A DNA stretch of 32,087 nucleotides from Candidatus Cryosericum hinesii (lineage in GTDB: Bacteria > Caldisericota > Caldisericia > Cryosericales > Cryosericaceae): positions 698 through 32,784 of the forward strand of contig NZ_QXIW01000039.1 in NCBI RefSeq assembly GCF_003570985.1. Reading direction: 5' to 3'. The first letter of the stretch is position 1. Each line of letters begins with the position of its first letter. Below the pieces are notes generated by a model that had not been told where the DNA came from, searched no databases, and was given only the letters and a program-made list of their open reading frames with translations. The translations under genes and the position numbers were made by a program. Of the stretch, positions 1 through 6,839 are shown piece after piece.

Positions 1-543
1 TACCTCGTCGTCCATCCCGGGGCTCACCGAGGGCAGGGGGTCGAGAAGGGAATCGAGGTGGCGGCCAGGAGCCTGAACTATATCTTCCGGCATACTCATG
101 CGCACCGCACCATGGTGCTTCTCGAGGCAACCACGGGCGCCGGTTCCGTCCTGGGCGGCACCTTCGAGGAACTCGCCGCCATACGCAGTCTGTGCCGCTT
201 CCCCTCGCACGTGGGCTTCTGCATCGACACGTGCCACATCTATGGCGCAGGCTATGACATCCGCACCCCGGCAGGGTACACCGCAACCATTCACGAACTG
301 GACCGCGTCCTCGGCCTGGACAATGTCCGGGCATTTCATCTCAACGATTCCAAGGGTGCACTGGGTTCGAAGATCGACCGGCACGCCGAAATCGGACAGG
401 GCGAAATCGGCCTGGAACCATTTCGTCTCCTGCTTGCCGACACGCGATTCGGCAAGACACCCGGCATTCTGGAGACGCCCGGAGGCGATGGCGCCTACGC
501 TCGCAACCTCGCCGTCCTTCGCTCCCTCATCCCCTCCCCATGA
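1..543 (+). CDS. nfo: Endonuclease IV (AP endonuclease), C-terminal part
   Basis: This is the 3' part of an apurinic/apyrimidinic endonuclease that nicks DNA 5' of abasic sites in base-excision repair. The reading frame is open from the first base of the window, so the start is outside; about 180 residues of a family usually 280-290 long are present. The metal-binding motifs of the TIM barrel are visible in order: VVHPGAH, LLEATTGAG (Glu), DTCH (Asp and His), HLND, DRH and GILETPGG (Glu). These match the zinc ligands of E. coli Nfo, so the protein looks functional. The stop codon touches a perfect hairpin shared with the convergent metK gene. Confidence 0.95.
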   Translation, partial: YLVVHPGAHRGQGVEKGIEVAARSLNYIFRHTHAHRTMVLLEATTGAGSVLGGTFEELAAIRSLCRFPSHVGFCIDTCHIYGAGYDIRTPAGYTATIHELDRVLGLDNVRAFHLNDSKGALGSKIDRHAEIGQGEIGLEPFRLLLADTRFGKTPGILETPGGDGAYARNLAVLRSLIPSP

Positions 544-585
544 ATTGTGAATCCCATTGTACCAGGTACAATGGGATTCACAATT
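543..585. terminator. Perfect 21-bp inverted repeat between convergent nfo and metK
   Basis: The left arm (543-563) and right arm (565-585) are exact reverse complements with a single central base. The structure lies between the stop of nfo (+) and the stop of metK (-), which suits a bidirectional terminator or mRNA 3'-end protector. No T-run follows it on either strand, so classical intrinsic termination is doubtful. Confidence 0.5.
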
Positions 586-610
586 GACCGTACTGCAGGA
601 AATCGGAAGG

Positions 611-1831
611 CTAGACGGCCGTCTCCAGCTTTCCGACCAGAGAGCGCAGCTTGTCTGCGATATCAGTCTGTTCCCAGGGCAGGTCGAGGTCGTCCCGGCC
701 AAATGCACCATAGCACGCGATGGCACTGTAGATGGGCCGCCGCAGGTTGAAGTGCCGGATTATGGCCTCCGGCCTCAGGTCGACGAGCTGCACCAGCGCC
801 TGTTCGATCGTCTCTTCATCGACCGTGGACGTCCCGAAGGTATCGACGTAGACAGACAGCGGATGCGCGACACCAATGGCATAGGCGACCTGAACTTCAC
901 ACCGTGTAGCAAGCCCTGAAGCGACCACGTTCTTGGCACAATATCTCGCGGCCATGGCGGCCGAGCGGTCGACCTTGGTCGGGTCCTTGCCCGAGAAGGC
1001 GCCTCCGCCATGACGGCCCATGCCGCCATAGGTATCGACGATGAGTTTGCGACCAGTGAGGCCCGTGTCCGCGGCGGGCCCCCCGATGACGAATCGGCCG
1101 GTCGGGTTGATGTAGTATTTCGTCTCTTCGTCCAACATGACGGCAGGGATGACAGGCCGGATGACGTGCTCGATCATGTCGCGGACGATCTGCTCGTGAG
1201 TCACGTCGGGGTCATGCTGTGTGGAAACAACGACCGCGGTGACGCGCAACGGAGTGTCTCCCTCGTATTCGACAGTCACCTGTGTCTTGCCGTCGGGCCG
1301 AAGGTAGGTGAGTGTGCCGTCCTTGCGGACCTGAGCGAGACGACGGGCCAGCTTGTTGGCCATGTAGGCGGGGAACGGCATAAGGACAGGGGTCTCGTCG
1401 CACGCGAAACCGAACATGAACCCCTGGTCGCCGGCGCCGGTCTGCTCGAGCACGTCGGTGGTCTCGTCGCCGCCTGGGTCACGGCACTCCAGTGCAGTGT
1501 CGACGCCCTGCTTGATGTCGCTGGACTGTCGGTCGATAGCCACCATGACGTGGCACGTGTCCGCGTTGAATCCATATTCGTCACGATTGTAGCCGATGCG
1601 CCTCGCCGTATCGCGCACGATCTGGTCGACAGGAACGCTGACACCCGGCTGGGCAGCCACTTCGCCCGATACGATCGCGAGCGTTCCCTGCATCATGGTC
1701 TCGACGGCCACGTGGGCGTACGGGTCCTGTTCCAGATAGGCGTCGACGATAGCATCCGAGATGGCGTCCGCTACCTTGTCCGGATGCCCCTCGGTCACTG
1801 CTTCAGATGTAAAGAGATGCTTTCGTTCCAT
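611..1831 (-). CDS. metK: S-adenosylmethionine synthase
   Basis: Makes SAM from methionine and ATP in the cytoplasm. The 406-residue length fits the family (about 380-410). Visible motifs are GHPDK (15-19, ATP and metal binding), GAGDQG (132-137), TGRF with the following glycine-rich segment (about 254-272), and GGGAFSGKD (285-293). The frame is open upstream to 1906, but I place the start at 1831 ([10 protein letters not shown]) because a GGGAGG ribosome-binding site lies seven bases before it and the family N-terminus begins there. The gene is alone in its transcript, convergent with nfo, and preceded by a leader with promoter, SAM-II-like aptamer and terminator, so feedback control by its own product is likely. 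Confidence 0.97.
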   Translation of the reverse strand: MERKHLFTSEAVTEGHPDKVADAISDAIVDAYLEQDPYAHVAVETMMQGTLAIVSGEVAAQPGVSVPVDQIVRDTARRIGYNRDEYGFNADTCHVMVAIDRQSSDIKQGVDTALECRDPGGDETTDVLEQTGAGDQGFMFGFACDETPVLMPFPAYMANKLARRLAQVRKDGTLTYLRPDGKTQVTVEYEGDTPLRVTAVVVSTQHDPDVTHEQIVRDMIEHVIRPVIPAVMLDEETKYYINPTGRFVIGGPAADTGLTGRKLIVDTYGGMGRHGGGAFSGKDPTKVDRSAAMAARYCAKNVVASGLATRCEVQVAYAIGVAHPLSVYVDTFGTSTVDEETIEQALVQLVDLRPEAIIRHFNLRRPIYSAIACYGAFGRDDLDLPWEQTDIADKLRSLVGKLETAV

Positions 1832-1942
1832 GCTTGTTCCTCCCACCTCATGATGAAGGACCCCCATGGGGTCCACGGCCGTTAATGTGTCCATTGTTGC
1901 AGCCACGGAGCGTCGCTGCCCATGCTGCGGAGGGAGGTGGCT

Positions 1943-1977
1943 AAAATGAAAACCGCCTCACGTCACAGCGTGAGGCG
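1943..1977 (-). terminator. Intrinsic terminator in the metK leader (attenuator)
   Basis: On the minus strand a 9-bp GC-rich stem (1977-1969 with 1962-1954, six-base loop) is followed by GTTTTCATTTT. It lies between the aptamer and metK and points towards metK, so it is an attenuator and not the end of another gene. The CCTC and CGCT segments of its 5' arm can instead pair with GAGG (1997-1994) and AGCG (2003-2000) at the aptamer's 3' edge, giving an alternative antiterminator. Confidence 0.8.
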
Positions 1978-1996
1978 ACCGATGTCCGTCGTTCCT

Positions 1997-2048
1997 CGGC
2001 GCTTTAGCACATTTTTATCGCGGAGCAAGTGGCCGTTAACTGACCGCG
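1997..2048 (-). promoter_or_regulatory. SAM-II/SAM-V-like riboswitch aptamer upstream of metK
   Basis: Reading the minus strand, a P1 stem CGCGG/CCGCG (2048-2044 with 2023-2019) encloses a loop containing GTTAACGGCCACTTGC. It is followed by ATAAAAATGTGCTAAA and GCGCCG. From memory of the SAM-II class, the conserved parts are a loop of the type UUUAACC...UUGC, then GAUAAAUGU-GCUAAA, then a G-rich tail pairing back into the loop; all three have counterparts here. The pseudoknot would be CGGC (2035-2032) with GCCG (2000-1997). A promoter sits just upstream and an intrinsic terminator just downstream. The match is by eye. Classical SAM-I landmarks are absent. Confidence 0.7.
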
Positions 2049-2057
2049 TCGCAGATG

Positions 2058-2085
2058 AGTATACCCATCTGTCCGCCGGCGCCAA
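2058..2085 (-). promoter_or_regulatory. Sigma-70-type promoter of metK
   Basis: Minus-strand TTGGCG (2085-2080), 16-base spacer, TATACT (2063-2058). Transcription would start near 2050, two or so bases before the aptamer P1 stem, which fits a riboswitch transcript exactly. Confidence 0.65.
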
Positions 2086-2135
2086 GCCCCGTAACTGTGA
2101 TGGAACACGATCACGGACCCCGTATGACGCGGGCG

Positions 2136-2163
2136 TTGTGATTGTGGCGGGCAGCGCTACACT
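2136..2163 (+). promoter_or_regulatory. Candidate promoter for the molybdopterin lipoprotein gene
   Basis: TTGTGA (2136-2141), 16-base spacer, TACACT (2158-2163), about 60 bases before the start codon at 2222. It is divergent from the metK promoter. A moderate match only. Confidence 0.35.
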
Positions 2164-2221
2164 GCAGGAAGAATCGCGTCATGGCTGAATTACTGCGTAC
2201 CTGACGCAGAAAGGAGCCACC

Positions 2222-2917
2222 ATGCACAGAGTGTTACACACCACCTGTATTGTCCTGCTGGCACTTCTCATCGGTATGACCTGCGGCTGCACGGTCCAGG
2301 CCCCTGCCCCACAGGGGGGAGACATCAAGGGTCCACTCGTGCCGGCACAGGATCTGGGAACGGTCGAAATCAACAAGTACCAAGGCAAGGACCTGACAGA
2401 TTTCAAGACCCTGCCGGACAACTCCGTCCGCGGCCCCCAGACCGTAGACATTGCGTCGTATCGACTCGTCATCGACGGCGCCGTGCAAAACCCACAGCAT
2501 CTCACCTATGCTGAAGTCCTCTCGCACACGCACTACCAGAAACTCATCACGCTGCACTGCGTGGAGGGGTGGAGTGCGACGGGGCTGTTTGAGGGCGTCC
2601 TCATGAAGGACCTGCTGGCACAGGCCGGGCCACTCCCGTCAGCGGTCACCGTCATCTTCCACGGTCAGGACGACTACACGACGTCCCTGCCTCTCGCCAC
2701 GGTACTCGAGCGCAACATGCTGCTGGCGTACCGCGTCAACAATGCAGACCTGGTCGCCCGCAACGGATATCCGTTCCAGCTGGCCGCCGAAGACAAGCTC
2801 GGATACAAGTGGTGCAAGTGGGTCGTTCGTATCGAGCTGTCGACCGATCCTGACTTCAAGGGGTTCTGGGAACGCCAGGGATATGGCAATGACGCGGAGG
2901 TCTACCCGAGTCCCTGA
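2222..2917 (+). CDS. Sulfite-oxidase-fold molybdopterin-dependent oxidoreductase, exported lipoprotein
   Basis: A 231-residue exported protein with the oxidoreductase molybdopterin-binding (SUOX/YedY-like) fold. The N-terminus is a signal peptide with hydrophobic core 9-20 and a Cys pair (C21, C23) that could be lipidated, although the lipobox is imperfect. The core spans about 70-215: CVEGWSA supplies the cysteine (C113) expected to bind molybdenum, and GYKWCKWVVRIEL (194-206) is the usual C-terminal motif of the fold. It lacks the dimerisation domain of true sulfite oxidases. No membrane heme subunit of the MsrQ type is adjacent, so the electron donor and substrate are unknown. The start has a clear AAAGGAG site. 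Confidence 0.85.
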   Translation: MHRVLHTTCIVLLALLIGMTCGCTVQAPAPQGGDIKGPLVPAQDLGTVEINKYQGKDLTDFKTLPDNSVRGPQTVDIASYRLVIDGAVQNPQHLTYAEVLSHTHYQKLITLHCVEGWSATGLFEGVLMKDLLAQAGPLPSAVTVIFHGQDDYTTSLPLATVLERNMLLAYRVNNADLVARNGYPFQLAAEDKLGYKWCKWVVRIELSTDPDFKGFWERQGYGNDAEVYPSP

Positions 2918-2978
2918 ATTCCCGTCCTCTCCCGAGAACCCATTTGAAATCAAGCGTTCTGGCTTCTGATGCGTGATG

Positions 2979-3006
2979 TTGCAAAAAGAGGACGTTTAAC
3001 TATTAT
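2979..3006 (+). promoter_or_regulatory. Candidate promoter for the nitrilase-like gene
   Basis: TTGCAA (2979-2984), 16-base spacer, TATTAT (3001-3006), about 90 bases before the start codon at 3099. A second TTGACA follows at about 3020 but has no well-placed -10. Confidence 0.45.
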
Positions 3007-3098
3007 GGCGTCAGAGCGCTTGACAGTCCTGCGTGCCTGGAGGGCTTTATGATTGCGCAGCGACTGGAGGGAGGCAGACTTGAAAAGGAGGAGCTAGG

Positions 3099-3848
3099 AT
3101 GAATGTATCGCTGGTGGTACATCGTGTCGGGGCAGACACAGCAAAGAATATCGAGCACATGGACCTTGCAGTAACACAATCGGCAAAGGCGGGGGCACAC
3201 CTTGTCCTGTTCTCGGAAGCTACGACGACAGGGCTGACCCTCAACAATGATCCCAGGCATGACCTGATGCTGGGGGAACCAGTACCTGGGCCGGCGGTGG
3301 CTCATTTCGCCAACCTCGCCAAGTCCAGCCGTATCCACATCGCGTTCGGCATCCTTGAGCGGGACGGAGCGGCATTGTACGACACCGCTGTCCTGGTGGG
3401 CCCAAGTGGCGACATGCTCCTCAAATACCGTCGCATCGATCCACAATGGCACGACCAGATGGGTGACTCGAAGCTCTATCGTGAGGGAACAGAATGCCCT
3501 GCCGTCGACACGCCGATTGGTCGCTTTTCGTTTGCCATCGGCGGCGACCTGTTCAACGCCACAGTCGCAGAACAGATGCGCGAACAGCATCCGAGCTATG
3601 TCCTCATGCCCTTCGCACGCTACTTCGACGACGGCTTGTGTGACCAGAAACGGTGGGAGACCGAGGAGCGCCAGATCTACGTCGACCGCGTCCAGAAGTT
3701 GGCCGTCACGACGCTCATGGTGAACTCGATAGGAGAGAAGGATTTCGACGGAGGTTCGTTCGGAGGAGCCATGGTCGTCCACGCCAACGGCCGCATTACC
3801 CATTCACTCCAACTGGGAATGCCAGGAATAATCGTCGCGGCCATCTAA
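3099..3848 (+). CDS. Nitrilase-superfamily (carbon-nitrogen hydrolase) protein lacking the catalytic cysteine
   Basis: A 249-residue cytoplasmic protein with the carbon-nitrogen hydrolase fold. The catalytic Glu is at E40 (VLFSEATTTG) and the Lys at K109 (LLKYRRID), but the nucleophile position reads AIGGDLF where active members have ICYD or ICGD, so the cysteine is replaced by G148. The downstream motif normally shaped like RA.EN..Y is replaced by DRVQKLAVTTLMVNS. The length is slightly short for the family (260-300). Amide hydrolysis by the usual thioester route should be impossible, so it is either a pseudoenzyme with a binding or regulatory role, or an inactivated copy kept intact. Start supported by a strong AAAAGGAGG site. 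Confidence 0.8.
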   Translation: MNVSLVVHRVGADTAKNIEHMDLAVTQSAKAGAHLVLFSEATTTGLTLNNDPRHDLMLGEPVPGPAVAHFANLAKSSRIHIAFGILERDGAALYDTAVLVGPSGDMLLKYRRIDPQWHDQMGDSKLYREGTECPAVDTPIGRFSFAIGGDLFNATVAEQMREQHPSYVLMPFARYFDDGLCDQKRWETEERQIYVDRVQKLAVTTLMVNSIGEKDFDGGSFGGAMVVHANGRITHSLQLGMPGIIVAAI

Positions 3849-3891
3849 CAGAGCGACGTCACGGTCTTACTGGAAACGGCATTGGATCATG

Positions 3892-3919
3892 ACAGGCCCT
3901 CATTGCAACGAGGGCCTGT
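3892..3919 (+). terminator. Hairpin terminator after the nitrilase-like gene
   Basis: A 10-bp perfect stem (3892-3901 with 3910-3919, eight-base loop) followed by ATTATATGTT, about 45 bases after the stop. The T-run is interrupted, so termination may be partial. Confidence 0.6.
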
Positions 3920-3997
3920 ATTATATGTTCCAGACGGAGACCAGAAAGCAGTTGACGTTAGTGTTCATGCCGCTCCAGCGACTCTCACAGACCGGTC

Positions 3998-4025
3998 TTG
4001 ACAAGACTATCCACCGACCTATCCT
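3998..4025 (+). promoter_or_regulatory. Candidate promoter for the three-gene unknown operon
   Basis: TTGACA (3998-4003), 16-base spacer, TATCCT (4020-4025). Transcription would start near 4032 and leave a leader of about 205 bases before the first gene at 4238. I see no convincing gene, aptamer or terminator in that leader. Confidence 0.5.
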
Positions 4026-4237
4026 GACGATAGATGGGTATCGTGTTCCTGTGGCAAGTACGGTGGAGACAGAATGCACCATTGTCCAGGTGGTCAGGGA
4101 TGTGTTGAGGTTCGGGTTCGTGAGATACACGGCATCAGCGCAACAACACAGAGGTCAGAGGTTATCATCCGCGCGTTGGTAGAATCCGTTGTGACTTGCA
4201 GAGAGCGTTTCGTGCAGCGCCTTCGATTGGAGGCAGC

Positions 4238-4639
4238 ATGGACCAGACGATCCTGTTCGTCTTTCCTCGGCATAGCGACTTTGGACGTCTCGCAACTGCT
4301 GGTGACGTCCGGACTGCTGCGTCTGACCTTGCCAACATCCAGCGACTTCTCGAGGCAACCCCGGACGACCTGAACACGGAACTCGCTTTTGTCGCTCAAC
4401 GCATCCTGACTGATGCGGCCTTCGCTGTCCGCTACGAGTCACTTCTCATGATTCTGACCGACGACCGTTCGTTCGACGCGTGGGCTCTGCTCCACCCTGC
4501 ACTCGAGCCCGCCGAACGTGAGCACCTGCGTCTGCTGTATCATCACAACGTCTTCGACCTCTATGTCCTTCTCCAGGACGTCCTGTGTCCTGACAGCGCC
4601 GATCTCATGAACGCTCCGTCCGAGGAGGCCCATTCATGA
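4238..4639 (+). CDS. Hypothetical protein, first member of a paralogous pair
   Basis: A 133-residue soluble protein, probably all helical, with no signal peptide or recognised motif. The start at 4238 (MDQTILFVF) follows a GGAGG site; the frame is open further upstream but without one. Its residues 3-115 align by eye with the third gene of this operon: an ILFVF/ALFTF start, TA...RLLEAT/RAVLTAS, DLNTELAFV/DIQSELDFI, AFAVRYESLL/QRAYAVFVEQL and a closing helix with HHNVFDLYVLL/DHYLVIAHRI. The stop overlaps the next start by four bases (ATGA), so translation is coupled. Function unknown. Confidence 0.7.
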   Translation: MDQTILFVFPRHSDFGRLATAGDVRTAASDLANIQRLLEATPDDLNTELAFVAQRILTDAAFAVRYESLLMILTDDRSFDAWALLHPALEPAEREHLRLLYHHNVFDLYVLLQDVLCPDSADLMNAPSEEAHS

Positions 4640-5109
4640 AAGCCCCAATCCTCGTCTGCGAAACCAGCTTGCTGCTTGAACCATGCGAACTTGGCGGTCG
4701 ACACGACGTCCGGGTCCTCGTCCAGATCCATTGGGAAAATGTCCGCGAAAGCCTCGCCCTGCGTACTGTTGGCACCCCACCCCGCACCTTCGACCCCATG
4801 GTCTGGGAAGGGTTCGTGGCCAAGGCGCTGCGCCTGGCGGAACCGTGGATACGCGACAGTTATGTTCATCAGGTCATGTGGTGGCCCGGCGACAACCGGC
4901 TGCCGGAGGGCTGGTTCGCCATGTACTGCTTCCCAGCCGGTCCCAGACGTGTCCTCCTGGGCGTCATGCGATACCTCGGCACAGGAGGGGATGCGCTCCC
5001 ATGTATTGGTTCCACGTGTTTCTGCGAGAACCCATGGTGGCAGCAGGGAGGAGACTACCTCAACTACCTGTATCACCTCAGGCCAGGTGGCGAACGCCAG
5101 GCCGCATGA
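4636..5109 (+). CDS. Hypothetical protein between two paralogues
   Basis: A 157-residue soluble protein that I do not recognise. It is rich in tryptophan and aromatic residues (VMWWPGDN, ENPWWQQGGDYLNYLYHL) and has a cysteine cluster CIGSTCFC around 123-130 that might bind metal. It has no signal peptide and is not related to its two neighbours. Both ends overlap those neighbours by four bases (ATGA at 4636-4639 and 5106-5109), a strong sign that the three products are made in fixed proportion and may form one complex. Confidence 0.7.
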   Translation: MKAPILVCETSLLLEPCELGGRHDVRVLVQIHWENVRESLALRTVGTPPRTFDPMVWEGFVAKALRLAEPWIRDSYVHQVMWWPGDNRLPEGWFAMYCFPAGPRRVLLGVMRYLGTGGDALPCIGSTCFCENPWWQQGGDYLNYLYHLRPGGERQAA

Positions 5110-5483
5110 CAAGACCTATGTACAGGACCGCCCTGTTCACGTTCGACCAGCCAATCAGCTGTGATACGGAGCAGGCTGTGGTGCAGGCAGCCCAGACCGC
5201 CGAGCGTCCCGAAACAGTGCGAGCCGTCCTCACCGCCAGCGAACGTGATATCCAGAGCGAGCTCGACTTCATCGAGCGTTCCATCTGTGGCAACGCTGCT
5301 GCCCAACGAGCCTACGCAGTGTTTGTCGAACAGCTGGAACGTCCCCGAGCCTGCGAGGCGGTGCTTGCGGCATCAGGTGAGACATCTGCTGAGGATCGCG
5401 CCCTGCTTCTGGACCACTACCTCGTCATCGCCCACCGCATAGCGCAGGGGTTCGACGAGAGGGTACGGAAGCACAGCAGTTGA
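5106..5483 (+). CDS. Hypothetical protein, second member of the paralogous pair
   Basis: A 125-residue helical protein related to the product of the first gene of this operon. The start at 5106 uses the ATGA overlap with the preceding stop; a second in-frame ATG at 5118 (MYRTALFTF) aligns better with the paralogue's N-terminus and could be used instead. The frame is open much further upstream (to 4683), but that part lies inside the preceding gene and should not be counted. No known domain or membrane segment is visible. Confidence 0.68.
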   Translation: MTRPMYRTALFTFDQPISCDTEQAVVQAAQTAERPETVRAVLTASERDIQSELDFIERSICGNAAAQRAYAVFVEQLERPRACEAVLAASGETSAEDRALLLDHYLVIAHRIAQGFDERVRKHSS

Positions 5484-5570
5484 ACCCTGTCCGCATGGTA
5501 GCCGATTACGTCCCGGGGCTTGAGCGCATTTCGTACTGCGCAAGAGCTTCCTTAGTAGCGTTCGCCAATT

Positions 5571-6770
5571 TTAGGCTGCTGAAAATATTCTCCCGTATCC
5601 CAAGGCGAGCGATACGAGGAGGGTGATCCCCGTTTCGAGCGCGTCGTCATTGAAATCGAATTCCGGACTATGGAGACGGGGCCAATCAGTACCAAGCCCA
5701 AGCCGCAGAAGACATCCGGGAATACGGTTCAGGTAGTAAGCGAAGTCCTCGGTCGCCATGGAGGGAGGATGATCATCCGTCCAGACACCAGCGCCGAGGG
5801 CTCCGGCGACGATGGAACGTGCGGCGGACACAGCACCGCCATCGTTGACCATCGGTATGTATCCTTCCAAAAAGTCCAGGGTGTGAGTGCATCCGCCCGA
5901 GGCGCAGGCTCCCCCCACGATCGAATCCATTTTATCGCGGATAAAGGTTTGCAGGTCCTTGTCAAAATAGCGTACCGTCCCCTCGAATACAACTTCTTCC
6001 GGTATAACATTTCTCGTGTAGCCGCCGCGTATTGTACATATCGAAACGACAGCGGGCTTCAGCGGATCGACCGAGCGAGACACAATGGTTTGTATGGAGC
6101 TTATGGCCTGAGCGGCAGCCACTATGGGATCGGCTGTCTTGTGTGGCTGGCCGCCGTGACCACCCTTGCCCCGGACCGTCACTATGAAGCTGTCCGCTGC
6201 CGCCATTGTCGGTCCGGGAGCCCCGCTCACCATTCCGAGACCGAGACCGCTCCATCCATGGAGCGCGAAGGCGACGTCGGGTCGAGGAGCGAGATCGAGA
6301 AGGCCCTTGGCAACGAGGGCCTTTCCTCCGCCGATTTCCTCCTCAGCCGGCTGAAACACGAAACGTACATTCCCCGCGAGTTCCTCCGTCGATTCTTCGA
6401 GCACCTTAGCGGCAGCCAAAAGCATCGAGGTATGGCCGTCGTGGCCGCAGGAGTGGGCCTTGCCGGGGATGGTCGAACGCCAGTCCTTGCCGGAGGCTTC
6501 TTCCAGCGGCAGCGCATCGATATCTGCGCGAAGCAGCACGGTTGGCCCCGGCATCCCTCCCCTGAGGAGACCGACAGTGTCGGTCCCGATCATTGGCTCC
6601 AAAAGCTCGGTTTTGCCGCCCGAGAGAAAGCCCCGAATAAGGGCCATAGTCTTCTGTTCCTCGAATTTGGTCTCCGGAAGAGAGTGAATCTGGTGTCGGA
6701 TATGCATCGCTTCCGGAAGAATATCCTTGATCCTACGACGCACCTTTTCGGAAAGACTGAAGTCCATCAT
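5571..6770 (-). CDS. M20-family amidohydrolase (N-acyl amino acid hydrolase type)
   Basis: A 399-residue metallopeptidase-fold enzyme of the hippurate hydrolase / N-acyl-L-amino acid amidohydrolase group, which cleaves N-acyl bonds in the cytoplasm. Metal-binding residues are all present: SCGHDGH (C108, H110), PAEEE (E143-E145), HGW (H171) and HSPEF (H377); the dimerisation-domain motif GKGGHGGQPH (201-210) is intact. The start has a GAGGAG site. It is the last gene of the catabolic island, 69 bases after the LarA-like gene, and probably releases a free acid or amino acid from an acylated substrate. No terminator is obvious in the 87 bases before the convergent hypothetical gene. Confidence 0.93.
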   Translation of the reverse strand: MMDFSLSEKVRRRIKDILPEAMHIRHQIHSLPETKFEEQKTMALIRGFLSGGKTELLEPMIGTDTVGLLRGGMPGPTVLLRADIDALPLEEASGKDWRSTIPGKAHSCGHDGHTSMLLAAAKVLEESTEELAGNVRFVFQPAEEEIGGGKALVAKGLLDLAPRPDVAFALHGWSGLGLGMVSGAPGPTMAAADSFIVTVRGKGGHGGQPHKTADPIVAAAQAISSIQTIVSRSVDPLKPAVVSICTIRGGYTRNVIPEEVVFEGTVRYFDKDLQTFIRDKMDSIVGGACASGGCTHTLDFLEGYIPMVNDGGAVSAARSIVAGALGAGVWTDDHPPSMATEDFAYYLNRIPGCLLRLGLGTDWPRLHSPEFDFNDDALETGITLLVSLALGYGRIFSAA

Positions 6771-6839
6771 CTCTGTTCTCCTCTATCTGCTTTTTCCGCT
6801 GCGGCACGTGGACCGGGCAGGAAGCGCGCTGCAAAAAGC

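Noticed and set aside
1010-1885. A 291-codon open frame on the plus strand opposite metK
   Set aside because: It lies wholly antisense to metK, whose motifs are complete; the translation is low-complexity and has no ribosome-binding site.
1873-1888. A second ATTAACGGCC element in the metK leader, resembling the aptamer loop
   Set aside because: It lacks the P1 stem and the GATAAA...GCTAAA part, so it is probably chance or only a weak alternative pairing site.
1907-2100. A classical SAM-I (S-box) riboswitch upstream of metK
   Set aside because: The four-way junction landmarks of S-box RNAs, including the GATGA and GCCCGGCAACC parts, are not present; the SAM-II-like layout fits better.
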